NCBI GenBank assembly: GCA_964304625.1
Contig: OZ199839.1
Coordinates: 186,001-250,000, forward strand
Length of the DNA: 64,000 nt
Reading direction: 5' to 3'
From: Kudoa neothunni
Lineage: Eukaryota; Cnidaria
Part shown: in pieces, positions 10,891-22,642 of the stretch
How positions within the stretch are numbered: position 1 is the first letter of the stretch
Layout of the letters: every line of letters begins with the position of its first letter
The notes under the pieces: model-generated
What the model was told of the DNA's origin: nothing
Seen by the model: the letters and a program-made list of their open reading frames with translations, nothing else
Database searches by the model: none
Translations under genes and position numbers: made by a program

Positions 10891-13661
10891 CTACTATATA
10901 ATAGAACATAAAAATCCAAAGTAGCACCAAATCTAATCTAAATTACATACTCGTTTGGTTCTATGATTGTTTCTACTCAGTACCACAATTATTTGATGTG
11001 TGGGGTAGTAGTAGAGTAGATGGTTACTTGGATGAAATTCAACTTTCAAATTATGATAATATAAAAGTTGTTTGAATTTTTAAATTCAAATACTGGGAAA
11101 TTGTACGTTTACTCATGTCTCATGTACACCACCTATATAAATAATCATTGAACATTTTTTCTCTTATTTTTCAATTTTCAAGATAACTTTGTTTTTTATG
11201 TAATCACAATTAAATAAAGAATTTCACTGAGAGTTCATAATTCGCCCAGCTCTTGAAAAAAGTTTATGTATTTTTCGATAAACATTATAGCTCTTAAGAT
11301 CGCTTGATTAACAACTAAATTTTGAAGACATTTGTAATTTCAATATTATTTTAATTTTCAACGCATGAAGTTAAAAATCTAAACCATTTTAATGATATAA
11401 TGCCCCATTTAATTTATTTCAATATGATTTAGATTATTGTTGAAAAATATTGAAAAATTATTACTTTTTACTACTACTACTAATAGCTTATTTATTTTGT
11501 TATACATCAATTAGATAAACAACATCCTTATGGAGTTTAATTAAACTACAAGTTAAAAAGAATCTTCGATGTAAGGCCACTTATTTCACTTCAATCCCTT
11601 CCGCCTGAGTTTAAAATCTTTATCTAACCATCAAATAGTTTTTTACAGTCGAGATTGGATAATGCGTGATTTTACCTTCAATATATGGAGGAAAGAGTGT
11701 GACATTTTCGAGGAAATTAGAATAATACGTTGTTTAATCTCAATAAAAACAATCAAAGGTGCCATAAAAATGACGGTTGAAAAATTTATCCTAATTGATA
11801 TGGTTAATTTTGTTATTTTTGTTATATCTGAATGTATATCCTTTATATATATTCAAGGACATTCAATGCCGGCAGGATTCCTTCTCATGAAATCAAGCTG
11901 AAATATAAACGTTGCAAGAAATAGGAGAAGCATTTAAATACAAGATTCATCGGCACAGGTGAAGAAGTTTATCCAAAATCGCACGAATGATCACATTATT
12001 TCTGGAGATTTATTCTTAAAATGTTTATTATCATTGCGAAAAATAATAAAGATCAAAATTATAAAGAAAGTGGGGGAAATATTGCGAAGTTTGAAGTAAG
12101 TTTAGAATCATTTTTAAACATATTCATGGCGAAGCTGCGAGCAGTATTCTTGCATCTATTGAAATAACAATGTGATAAACATCTATAGCCCAAGAGACAT
12201 AATAAATATTAATAATACCGCTATGTTTTATGAGCAGTTACTTATTAAAGGAAGGAGAGTGACATAAAGGATAAAGTTAACCATAAAAACATAACGACAT
12301 TGGTATCACACTTTTTATGTGGAGAAAATTTGCCATTATCAATAATTGGAAAAGACTGAAATCCTAGGTGTTTCAAGGTCAAGGGATTAAAACATACACT
12401 ATGAGTATTGTGCTCCTAAAAATTCTTCGCTGATTTTGACCATATTTTTCAGGCAATGAACAAGATAAATTCTAAAATAGAGGCAAAGAACATACAAATG
12501 CTAATCTTGCTGAGCCAGTGCCCAGCACATCCAAAAGAAATCTGTTGTCATGGCAATATAAAGACTTTTTTTGACTAAAAATACAACATTTATTTTCCAA
12601 CAAATCCATCAAGGGTTGATTTCATTGTTTTAAAATTAGAAAAAAAATAATGTGTACTCATATGATATTATTTGATGATTCATCAACTGCTAAATACACT
12701 TTACTTGACGCAATTTTAACTCCGAAAAACGTGGAGCTGCATCACAACAAAAATTATTGTGAATATTTCAAAAAATCTAATATATTTTATGAAAATAACA
12801 GCTAGTGCGAACATTTAAAATTATATCTATTGTGTTATGACAAGGAGACGGAAAGGGAAGATAAAAATGATAAAAAAGTCCAAATTAAAACCAAACTTTT
12901 AACCTTTTTATTATTGATAAAAAACAAGGAAGACTATCTTTAATGATGGTAGCTTTCTTAAATGTAAAAATGAAAAAATGAAAATTACAATTTGCATCAA
13001 CCACAAAACCCCAATTCAAAGTGAAATAGAATCTGATGATGTACAAACTACAAACAAAAGTTTCGATAAAATATGTTAGATAGGCGGTAAGTATATTAAG
13101 CAAAGCATTTATTCAAGAAGCTGTATCTTTAATCTTAGTTCTCACATCAATAATGAATCAAATATTTAAATTATCATCTAAAAATGACACTAATTGGAAA
13201 TTATTTCATTTATTTATAAAAATCGACATTTTTATTCTTTTTGACTTGAAATAATTTTCTTATATGTAAGATAATTAATTAAAATTGACTAGAACTAAAA
13301 TAAACGTGTAAAACAAGTTTAAATAAATCATGTTTTCCCCCACGCGCAGGCGCGGCTCGATATTGAGTAATTTTTTCGCGGCCCCACAAATTACGCAATA
13401 TCCAATCTCGACCGTACATTGTATAGGAATAATATTAATAGAATTATAGTATTGTATTTTCGACAAATAATCAACGAAATAAATCATGAAGAATCATGTT
13501 CGTAAATAATAATATATAAACAAATATCTGTCAGTTAAAGCTTTAAAACATTTTATCTGAAAATCAAGCTTTTCTTATCAATTTATTTCATTATTTCAAT
13601 ATTTTTTTATTTAAAATCTAATTCAATTCCAAAATAAAAGAATAAACTTGTTTTAAATAAT
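10891..13661. other. Intergenic AT-rich region with transposon debris, left copy
   Basis: No host gene was recognised. The open frames at 11662-11901, 12885-13103 and 13275-13487 have low-complexity, AT-driven translations. The only interpretable content is a BED-finger hAT remnant near 12.5-12.8 kb. Confidence 0.5.
12485..12806 (+). mobile_element. Remnant of a BED-finger (ZBED5-like) hAT transposase N-terminus
   Basis: Translated pieces read AEPVPSTSKRNLLSWQYKDF and, after disruption, TPKNVELHHNKNYCEYFKKS. These resemble the start of ZBED5/FAM200-type hAT transposases: a PSTSK linker, then a BED zinc finger ending in a -KL-RH---H---K-K--FF pattern. Stops and frameshifts separate the pieces and no catalytic domain follows. 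Identification rests on pattern memory and is modest. Confidence 0.4.
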
Positions 13662-13922
13662 TTATGGCGGCGATACACCAAATCCTAATGAGTTTCGTAC
13701 ACGCTCTGTGTGATAAGGTTGGTAGTCGGTAGGGATCAAAAAACGCTCACAATATATTCGCCAGGAGATTTCGATTGAATCTGTGTTACGCAACAGCTTC
13801 AAAATACGATACCGCACGACTTTATCATTTAAATTAATGTCAGCTCGCATGCGTAAGCACAACGCGTCGAACATTGCTTGAATAATATTTGATGTACCGA
13901 CTGCATTTTGGTAAACAAAATC
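13662..13922 (-). CDS. Unidentified minus-strand exon, left copy
   Basis: An 87-codon open stretch on the minus strand follows a good acceptor (AAATTTAG) at 13923-13930. It starts DFVYQNAVGTSNIIQAMFDA and ends with a stop at 13662. Its amino acid composition is balanced, with pairs of helices such as KVVRYRILKLL that recall HEAT-like proteins, and it is unlike the low-complexity shadows nearby. A 21-nt would-be intron with a perfect GTAAGT donor lies just upstream, but the frame beyond it closes quickly. A donor at GGATTTG|GTGTAT could end the exon before the stop. I do not recognise the protein. It lies head to head with the UQCRC2-like gene, less than 200 bp away. Confidence 0.4.
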   Translation of the reverse strand, partial: DFVYQNAVGTSNIIQAMFDALCLRMRADINLNDKVVRYRILKLLRNTDSIEISWRIYCERFLIPTDYQPYHTERVRNSLGFGVSPP

Positions 13923-14108
13923 CTAAATTTCTCAACAACTTACAGAGAGTAGATAAATCTATCGAACTATGTCCTAATCGTTGATTAGCAATGCCGATTT
14001 GTTGAAACAACCACTATGGAAACATTTAACAAACATCCCCTATCGAAAGAACAAATTCAATCGAATAAATTTCTATCAGCTGAGGTTAAAGTAATAGTGG
14101 ATTAATAG

Positions 14109-15039
14109 TGCGGATTTTATCAAATTCAATCTTCTGTATCAAGTACAACATTGGAAAATACAATCAAACTCCAATAGCTAATATTCCTGTTGACAGTCCA
14201 ATGACACATGGCATGATTTGTCTTCAGGCGGGGGCTAGAAATGAGCCCTCAAATTATCTGGGAGTCTCTCACATTTTAAGCCATTCAATTCTCAATGTAC
14301 GTGATCTAATGGTGTGATGTGAGTTAATGTGGTGGGGGGTGTTAATAGGCCACAAATAAAACTCTTGTTACAGATGTGGTACGCTCACTACAATCATTGG
14401 GTGCTGATATAAAGTTGTTGATTGGTTAATAAGTGGATAATCTAATTGGCATTTGTGTAGATGTTTGAATGATCGAGATTCTGTGATGGTTTACCTAAAT
14501 GCACATCCCGACCATATGTATGTGTGAATTTTTATTCCATTATCCAATCGTTTTTATTCCACTTGTTCTATATCAATTAGGGAATATTGTTTAAACACTA
14601 TCTACGAAGGTCTATACAACAATGCGAACAAATACCGAGAATTTAAATATTCGTTTGATTCGTGTCTCATTGATTACGACAATTTCAAAGAGAACTTTCC
14701 TCACGCATGTACACTTTTAAATTTGTTGTCATTTTTACAATTAATTCACCATTAGATCTAATGGAGTATGTGCATAATTTCGCATTCAGGTAATTTCTAG
14801 TGATGTGGTGTTCAAAATGTGTACCTCCATTAAAAATTTTCATGTTTAAGGGATGGTCTCGGAAATTCGTTATACTTAAATCCTTCCGTTATTTTACGAG
14901 TTGAAGATTATTTTGATATGGTAATTAGCTCGGGATTCTCATTATTTAATTAAATTACTTAATCTATCTATCTATCTATTGTAGATGAATGATTACCGTC
15001 GTCAAGTATTCACCGGGAATGGCTGTATGGTTTCAATAG
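14109..15039 (+). CDS. UQCRC2-like: UQCRC2-like complex III core protein 2, left copy, cut off by the gap
   Basis: Exons 14109-14296, 14349-14416, 14461-14517, 14581-14708, 14756-14789, 14851-14920 and 14985-15039 are in phase and joined by introns of 44-64 nt. They encode the N-terminal M16 peptidase-like half of a cytochrome bc1 core subunit. The next exon lies about 2.5 kb away in the right copy; here the intron is interrupted by the 200-N gap, so about 55% of the protein is missing from this copy. The first coding exon is not certain: ATG 13991 spliced with a GT donor at 14001 to 14109 is in phase, giving MPILRILSNS, but would make a very short presequence. Confidence 0.85.
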
Positions 15040-15769
15040 GTAATTTTTGGTGCATTTGTTATTAGAAACTGTTGTGTCATTGTTTTTATTGACTGACAAC
15101 TTAATTATCAAAATTCGAAGATTCGCGGGAATTAATCTTTTGCGCATGTTGTAATAATTGTTACGTAAATTACTGCGAAACCAACCTATATATTCATAAA
15201 TAAATAAACGTACGTAAAAAAATATTGTGACAACTTGATTATTGATTAACTTGGGAAGCATGTTTTTCTAGCGGAGATTATTGGCATGGCAAATTTTAAT
15301 CCTAAGTTACATATGCGTATATGCGCATGTGCGATGGTAATTTTTAAGCCCTGAAACCTTTATTTACAAGTTGTGTATGGTTGTGGTTTTTTAAAATCTG
15401 CTATATTTGATTATTTATGGTCCACTGCTTCGCTCTCAGACCTCAGAAATTAATATAATCAAAATTGGCTACAGATGAACACTATTTATTGCACCAATAG
15501 TCATTACTTTAAATATAATAAAAACTAGCCGTTTTTGAATATTAGTTTCCGAGCCAAAGACCACGTTCTATTTTTTACAGTCCTACTCTAGCTTATAATC
15601 TAATCTAGATTAGTTGACGAGGTTTACTTCAATTTTCACGGTTTTGTGCGCTTATTAAGTTGATATAAAAATTTGTGATTTAACCCTCCAATTCACGAAA
15701 ATTTACACCTTCCAAGTAAAAATGGAGTAGAAATTTTCCCTAAATTTGTTGGGACCAAAACTGTTTTAA

Positions 15770-15969
15770 NNNNNNNNNNNNNNNNNNNNNNNNNNNNNNN
15801 NNNNNNNNNNNNNNNNNNNNNNNNNNNNNNNNNNNNNNNNNNNNNNNNNNNNNNNNNNNNNNNNNNNNNNNNNNNNNNNNNNNNNNNNNNNNNNNNNNNN
15901 NNNNNNNNNNNNNNNNNNNNNNNNNNNNNNNNNNNNNNNNNNNNNNNNNNNNNNNNNNNNNNNNNNNNN
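15770..15969. other. Assembly gap of exactly 200 Ns
   Basis: A run of exactly 200 unknown bases, a fixed placeholder length used by scaffolding programs. The left flank ends inside UQCRC2 intron 8, and the right flank is unrelated AT-rich sequence. In the right copy the same intron continues uninterrupted from 48099. Confidence 0.95.
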
Positions 15970-16776
15970 TAAATAATACTTTTAGTTATGCTTTAGTTTA
16001 TAAATTTTTTGTAGTCAATTTTATTTTGTAAAAAAATAGTTTATATACATTATCATTAAAGTTTAAACATTGAAAATATCTTTGTCATAATATTGAACTT
16101 TTTTTAGTTTTACTGCATAGTCATTCTTGTATAAAAAATCAAAGGAATAACATAATTTATAAAAATAATTCGCAAGTATCTCATTTTTTAAAACTAAAAA
16201 ATATTATTAAAATACAATGTTGGTGAAATAGTCTAACACAGACTTTATGTCACCGTTTCATTTGATTCGAATTATATATTTTTATTTATCATTTATTTAA
16301 TGTTGTTAACATTAGAGATTTATTTATATGTTTTCTTGTGGAAAAAACGTAATCTTCAGATGATTAGTAGAATCGGTACTATTAATTAATAGAGGATTAT
16401 TATTTGATTATCCATTGAATTTTCTTCGTAAAATAAGTCTTTATATGTAACTTTTAACATTGATTAGCTATATATTCATTAATTAATACCGATGTTCTTC
16501 TATTGTTTTTAAATTCGTAAATGGTATATTTTACTTAAATATTTATTTTATATATAAAACCGCGAAGATTTAAGATTTGAATTACGTAAACATCCACATA
16601 AAAGTTGACCTTTTTAAATTTATTGATCTAACTTCACATTCGCATATTTTTCTAAATTAATATAGCTAATGTAATAATTTAATCAATAGTTTCTTCCATA
16701 TCGGTATTCAATTATTCCTGACTGGCCTGTCCTTATATTGGCGGTAAATCCAGTTCTAACCGATTGCATTGGATGA
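15970..16776. other. AT-rich non-coding start of the next contig
   Basis: No open frame, repeat end or RNA gene could be recognised. Base composition is extremely AT-rich. Confidence 0.6.
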
Positions 16777-17649
16777 TTAACCCTTCCGGACGAAGCGGGG
16801 TAGGTAGTTCATGCACCCCAATGTATGCATTTGTTGAAATTTTCCTCTTTAAATTTTAAAGAACTTTATTTCGCTTCAAGTAATCTTCCAACATAATTAT
16901 TGCTTCTTATTCTTGTAAATAATATTTTTATTATAAAAAAACGTCCAAACAGATTTTAGAATATGAATAAAAGGCGAATGAGCCCAATAACAGTTAGTTT
17001 TTAACTCTCACCGACGGAGCCCTATGGGTTATCGCAATAATAAGAGATTATCAAGAAAGTCGCGCGATTCACGTTTTAGTTATCCAGTTTTGTAAGTGTA
17101 TGCCAACATATGAAAAATTTTGCAAAAACTTAATATTTTCATAGAAAAAAATTCCCCAAGAAGATAATTCAGATGCATCATTTTATGAGGATTGTGTGGA
17201 ATATCCTGAGGACTTGGAGAATCAAAAAATGAACGATGACGACAATGATGGGAACCCAATTGAAATATCGACGTCTAAATCAGGATTTCAGTGGGAGTGT
17301 GGTTTAAAATTCAAAACAAGCATCAGTTTCCACAATTTTGTCAACTTTAATTCTGGCCCTATCGATGATGCAAGCAATATCTCGGATATTATGTCATCAG
17401 TCATGCTGTTTTTTTTCTAATTTTGCATTAAAAAATACTATTGTATACGAATAAGTCTCGGCAATCCGTCGATCGTTATAACAGCACAAATGCAATAACA
17501 ATGGAGGAATTGATTGCAGCTGGACGTGGTAATGGATCCAGAGCGGGGGTTATCAATGTGGGTTCCATAAACCTACAGTGATAAGAAAAATTTAATAATA
17601 ACGCACGAAATCTGTACAGATTTTATCGTATGATGTCAGCGAATTTTCA

Positions 17650-17943
17650 TTGATAGTTATGTTGGGTCTCGAGCCTTCCACGAATTGGCGCCAAAACGGA
17701 ATCCCCGTTGCGGCAACAATTGGAAACCATGTCCTTCTTTATTCAAAGAGTATTTGGTCCCCGTTTCTCCATGAATTACACCACTTTCACCATTCCTTCG
17801 ATTTGGTGAAGAAACGTGGGACCAATCTGCCCCTCAACATTGACCACATTAAGAAACTATCTTGCCATCGAAAGCGATGGTGCAATTTGTCAGAAATGAA
17901 GGCCGGACAACATCGGGATTTAGAGCCCCTCACCTTATTTTAA
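17650..17943 (+). other. Unrecognised 97-codon open frame of unusually high GC
   Basis: This uninterrupted frame (with LEPSTNWRQNGIPVAATIGN and a His-rich LHHFHHSF segment) has visibly more GC than everything around it. It starts inside the interrupted piggyBac copy. I recognise no domain, and the reverse strand also gives nothing recognisable. It could be part of a further transposon or sequence acquired from elsewhere. Confidence 0.3.
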
Positions 17944-18172
17944 CTAATGCCATATCTTGCTAGGACACTCTTTCATGCTTTTTCAATTAACTTTGTGTTT
18001 TCTTTTGGCGTTTGGCGCGTATATAACAAGCTAAAGTTTGCAACACTGGTGATGGCTGGCTTTTGTCGGTTAACTACGCACCAACCCACATGCAGGAAGA
18101 TTGTGCTGCCGTGCTAATAACAAATATTTCTTCTATTCAATAAATTATTTTAACTACTTTTAAAGATATACG

Positions 18173-19665
18173 ATGGATAGTTGGTTAAAAAAGATAAATA
18201 AAATAACATCTAAAGAAGACAATGAAACGAATATGCTTGCCAACAAATGATCTGCAAGGACTAATTTGAAAACTATGGAATACATTCCGTTTTATTCTGA
18301 ACAGCAACCAGCCAAGAAAAACCACAAATACGATCCTCAATATATGTCATGACTTTACTGGTACTAGCGATGAAGAAGCTCCTGACTCAATTTATTTACT
18401 TTGCCATACAAGATTAGCTAACAGTTTGCTGCCACCAGCAAAGTTGAAAATGCAACTGAAGCGTCATATAAAGCTTCTTACCATATTTCTCTTCATACCG
18501 AAACTCACACTATTGGTGAATCATTGATAAAACTTGTGTCGAAAAATGTAGTTTCATGTATATTTGATGAAAAGTCTGCTCAAAAGGTTGAATCAATGTC
18601 TCTATCCAAGGATACGGTATCGAGGTGTATTGTTGATATTTCTGATGACATTAAAACGGAGCTTATTTTACAATTGAATGCATATGGTGCTTACGCTTTG
18701 CAAATGGATGAATCTACAGATGTGGCTGGACTAACAATTCTACTCGTGTTTGTTAGATATGACTTCAAAAAACAATTGAGAAACATTTTCTTTTCTGAAA
18801 AAGTTTACAGCTTCGTACCGAAGGAAAAGATACATTTTATTGTGTTGATAATTATATAACAAAACATAGTATCGGCTGGGATAAATGCATTTCAGTGCGC
18901 ACCGATGGAGCGAAGGCTATGATGGGAAAATTATCTGGCATTGTAACTAGAATAAAAAATTTCTCAAAAAACTGCAAGAATAATCACTTCATTCTTCACA
19001 GATACGCATTAGTGGCAACAAGAATTTCTGCTTCGTTAAAAATGGTTTTGGCGAAGTTGTGCAAATGATCAATTTTATAAAAACTCGGCCATTACAATCA
19101 AGCGATTTTTCTTTTACATACAGAGGTTAGGTGGCTTTCAAGAGGAAATATAATGGTGAGAATGGTTGAATTGTCCGAGAAATTAAGAAATAATATAGCT
19201 CTATCTCGTAAGTTGAAGTTCTGGCTGTTTTCCACTTCTTACTAAATTTCTACAAGAGTCTGAAATGGAATTAGACACAGAGACGCCTGATGTAATTAAA
19301 GATCATCTTAACAGTTATGAATATTTCTTATTGAATATTTTCCTAACTTGGAGTGCAAAGAATATTATTGGGTACAAAATCCATTCACAATAAAAAAAAC
19401 CAACAGGATTTCTAACAGAGGATTACGAGAAATTAATTGAAATCACATCCGATATTCAGTCAAAAGTTAAACTTGAAGAATATCCTAAAATATCTAAACA
19501 GACCATAAAAATACTTCCACCCTTTGCAACAACATGTTGGTGTGAATCAGGATTTTCGAGATATGCTGGCACGAAAACTAAGTATCGAAGCAGACTGGAT
19601 GCTGCCCAGATATGAGAATCCAATTATCAAATATAAAACCAACTTTTCAGAGGATACTTAAGTCA
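18173..19665 (+). mobile_element. ZBED5/FAM200-like hAT transposase, degenerate
   Basis: It starts MDSWLKKINK, the usual opening of this group, followed by BED-finger remnants. A long intact stretch at 18524-18859 contains ALQMDESTDVAGLTILLVFV, the hallmark DESTDVAG segment with the first catalytic Asp. Then come RTDGAKAMMGK (second catalytic Asp), LLHTEVRWLSRGN, YYWVQNPF and, near the end, PDMRIQLSNIKP. Stops and frameshifts are spread through the copy, so it is inactive. No terminal inverted repeats or target duplication were found. Such genes are also domesticated in vertebrates, but the damage here argues for a dead transposon. Confidence 0.85.
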
Positions 19666-20417
19666 AAAAAACAACTGCATTTATCTCATTAACATTTTAT
19701 ATTCCAATATATTGTGCTTTTTAAATTGTTTCTTTATTATAATATGTATTTTCTAATTCAATTTCGATAAATGTTACAAATACAATATTCTATTTACTAT
19801 AATAAATATCAACCCATTAAATTTTGCTGAACAAATATTATAAGATAATTTAGACAAGGGTTCCATTCAAAAAAAAACTATTCGCCTGTTACACATATAA
19901 CGATTGATGAGCGAATGGTAGGTTGTCGCTGACGTTAGTATGTCATATTTACTGAACGTTCAGCCATACATTGGAAAAATCGGAAACGTCAAAGAAAGTA
20001 AACAAGATGAAAGGTTTGTCAAGGATCTCATTAGTCTGTTTTATGGTAGTGGACGAGGATTAACCACCGACAACTTTTTCACTTCCGTTCCTTTGGCCTT
20101 ATTTTCGTTGTAGAGAAATACAACGTTCACTGGGAAGCTAAGGAAAAATAACAGATATATACCTGAAATACATCGAAACAACGCTAATCGTAATGAACTC
20201 TCCTCAAATTTTTGTTTCTGTGACAACTTGAAAATTGTGCCGTATGTTTCGAAGAAGAGTCATAATGTTTTTCTATTATCCAATGAATTTAAAGACAGTT
20301 AGGTTGAACAACCACAAATTCGTTATTTATGAAACATATATAGATTTTTTATCCCATTGAAAACCATTAATAGAACTTATAAAATATACTTATCAAGTTA
20401 TATACGTTAAAACTCCG

Positions 20418-20475
20418 CAAATAAGGAGTGTGTTTAAACAGACACCCAAACAGAAATGCCAACCTTATATATAAA
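20418..20475 (-). mobile_element. Possible Helitron-like terminus
   Basis: Read on the minus strand this runs CTTTATATATAAGG followed by GT/T-rich CTGTTTGGGTGTCTG. It resembles the TATATATAAA-then-GTCTGT ends seen at 20765, 22905, 57845 and 62915 in this window. Assignment to Helitrons is from general pattern memory only. Confidence 0.2.
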
Positions 20476-20764
20476 GATAGATAGAAGCAGTTAATGAACA
20501 TATGATGGAGCATATAAAGGAGATAGTTAACTTCAACCGACCATAACCATGAAATAAGCAGGTGCTAATCCTATAGTTGAACTCATTTAATCCGAAAAAC
20601 TAACTTTAAATCGATAAAATCACCATTTCATAAATACTTTTTGGAAACTTTCGTAGTTCGAAAACAATTAAACAATTTTTTTAAATATCGCAAATTTATA
20701 AAAATTTTATATATGACTCTCTACAAGGAAAAAATTATCTGCACATGCGTACTTAGGGGCATAC

Positions 20765-20815
20765 ACACACAAACAAACATACCGACAGTCCTCTTTTATA
20801 TATATAAAGGATTTC
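20765..20815 (-). mobile_element. Possible Helitron-like terminus
   Basis: On the minus strand the sequence reads CTTTATATATATAAAAGAGG and then a GT-rich stretch containing CTGTCGG and TTTGTTTGTGTG. It is the same kind of end as the related copies in this window. No helicase or Rep coding sequence was found near it. Confidence 0.25.
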
Positions 20816-20844
20816 ATATCTAAGATCTTTTTGGTAATGGTAAA

Positions 20845-22128
20845 GTATGCGGCAACTAAAAACGTCCTCTCGCGAATGTTTTTCGAATTTCTTTTTTTAC
20901 GATTATCCATAATAAAATAAAAAAATAAGGAGAGAGAAAATTTAGCTTAAAATAATAACTTCTAAATTTTAAGAATTTTTCATCCGAATGCTGTCGGATA
21001 CACTTGCGATCTCCATCTTTTTTCCAACAAACATTAAATTGTTGTCTAATTTGTTTTGATAATCACTCATGAAACTGGATATTCTTCATATGTTTTAGCA
21101 TATAAACATAAATTTTACATTGTCAGATTTATCTATACATGTTTTATTAGTTTTAATTGTGAATAGTTTAAAAACGAGGACAACCACGTTCTCTTAAAAT
21201 GAATTTTCTTAATATTTTTAGGACTGATGAGTGTTTTTTAAATAAATAAACACTATATTTTAGATGAACATTTGATTTCAATAGGTAAATAATTAAAGTT
21301 TGATTATATGAAGTTATTATTTTATTAGAGGAATTTTTACGTGTGTTTAGTATAACATTCGACAAACTTAAAAATGTTGTTAATAAAATTCCAAAAATTG
21401 TCATTTCTATACATTTATTAGTTTTAGTCAATTATATGTGTACCTTTAAAATAATAACCTTATTAAAGACATTAAGTTTACACACAGTAATATTCTCAAT
21501 TCGTGTATTTCCCCCAATTTGTTATTACTAATTTTCGACATACACAAAAACTTACAAAACAATAGAAATATAGCCTAATATTTTTTTTGAATATATTACA
21601 GATATAGCAAGGTGAAACAGTTTTATATTGTCATTTTCAAACATTATGTTTCTGAATTTTAATAATAAAAATTTAATTAATTCTTAATTTTTAACAATAA
21701 ATTAAATTAAAAAAATTATAAACTAAAAAAAATTGTACAACATCAGTATCTATTTTTTAAAGTTCGAAAATTATTTTCATTATAATGAAAAATGAGATCT
21801 TTTTGTGAGACACGCAATAAGTTTATATTTAAAGTTAGTCCATATAAAATTGTTATATATCAATAGTAAAAAATCTAATTAGTAATAATAAATAATTATT
21901 GAGTTAATAACTAATAGAGAAACTAAAAAAATTCAATGCTTATTGAAAAATATGAAGATTATACGTGTATCCGACCGAGTTCGGATGAAAAATTCTTAAA
22001 ATTTAGAAGTTATTATTTTGAGCTGAATTTTCGCTCTCCATATTCTTTTATTTTATCATGGAAAATCGTGAAAAAAGAAATTCGAAAAACATAGGCAAGA
22101 GGGTGTTTTTAGGTGCCGCTGCGGCGTA
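20845..22128. repeat. Element with ~165-bp imperfect inverted repeats
   Basis: The arm at about 20845-21010 is the reverse complement of 21964-22128 with roughly 10-15% mismatches. Shared blocks include ATGAAAAATTCTTAAAATTT and GAAATTCGAAAAACAT. Both arms encode, pointing outward from the centre, a similar short peptide starting MDNRKKRNSKNI on the minus strand and MENREKRNSKNI on the plus strand. The 950-bp centre is AT-rich and non-coding. This could be a foldback or long-TIR DNA element, or an inverted pair of fragments from a larger unknown element. Confidence 0.75.
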
Positions 22129-22164
22129 TCCACATATTAACAATAGCGCGTAATCGTGCGCCAA

Positions 22165-22238
22165 CGCTATGGTCCATAGTCAAATAATAAGGTCTCGCCA
22201 CTTTTAGGTTTGAGGGTCATGGGTTCGACCTTCGTCCG
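22165..22238 (+). repeat. tRNA-like head of a possible SINE
   Basis: A segment with an A-box-like TGGTCCATAGTC...AAGG and, about 35 nt on, a B-box-like GGGTTCGACC preceded by GAGGGTCAT has the layout of tRNA-derived SINE heads. It does not fold into an obvious functional tRNA. A weaker second case (GGTCACGAGTTCAAAACC) lies at about 30560-30577. Confidence 0.3.
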
Positions 22239-22642
22239 TTACACCGCGTACTTTATCATCATCATCTTCGCACACGAAACGCACGAATGATTTCGTTCGT
22301 GTTTATAATTATGAAGAAAACTTCGTTCGCTCATGACTCGAATGGACATTGTTCGTTAAGAATGTTTATGGACTTGATTCAGATGTCAGCGTTGAATGCT
22401 TACAATATTGTCGAAAACTGAAGATAAATTCCTATATTTCCAAGATTAAATGGTTCTCCTTGGAAACATATGAACAAATGTCCTTTGATCACTTCTTTGG
22501 ATTAGATATTGGATTATTATATTACAATATCCACTTTTATTCGCAGTTTCCCAATCCTTGATTAAAAATAATAGTAAAGATTTGCTTAATTTTCGTGTTT
22601 ACTGACGATAACATTCACAAAAATGTATTTCAATAGCGATTA

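Larger units (their letters stand above)
1..15769. repeat. Left copy of a ~15.8-kb direct duplication (truncated at window edge and at N gap)
   Basis: This block matches 32336-48098 base for base in the same orientation. The coordinate offset is 32335 at the left, 32321 after two microsatellites (about 4.1 and 4.5 kb) and 32329 after a TATC repeat near 14.97 kb. I found only about five substitutions by eye (for example near 719, 3645, 5645, 9776 and 11804); the coding exons I compared are identical. The left border is the window edge, so the block probably extends further left. The right border coincides with the first N of the 200-N gap. This favours a redundant contig end (second haplotype) placed next to its partner, although a very recent tandem duplication cannot be excluded. 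Confidence 0.97.
16777..20330 (+). mobile_element. Decayed piggyBac copy split by other insertions
   Basis: The likely left end is TTAACCCTTCCGG at 16777. Transposase-like stretches follow. 17100-17650 encodes the acidic N-terminal region and the start of the DDE_Tnp_1_7 domain, including a ...LYRFYRMMSANF-like motif. 19930-20290 encodes the core with YIGKIG, FYGSGRGLTTDNFF and GKLRKNNRYIPE, in which TTDNFF holds one catalytic Asp of the piggyBac triad. Stops and frameshifts break both parts. The 2.3-kb insert between them contains an unidentified 97-codon frame and a hAT transposase, so the hAT probably landed in the piggyBac copy. I could not find the right TTAA end. Confidence 0.65.

Noticed and set aside
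14020-14105. ATG with 29 codons (METFNKHPLSKEQ...) just before the first sure UQCRC2 exon
   Set aside because: Attractive as a first exon, but joining it would need an intron of 18-24 nt and no available GT donor gives the right phase.
22349-22561. 70-codon frame GLDSDVSVECLQYCRKLK...
   Set aside because: Moderately protein-like, but there is no ATG start, no splice partner and no recognised homologue; it sits between repeats. Left out as a gene.
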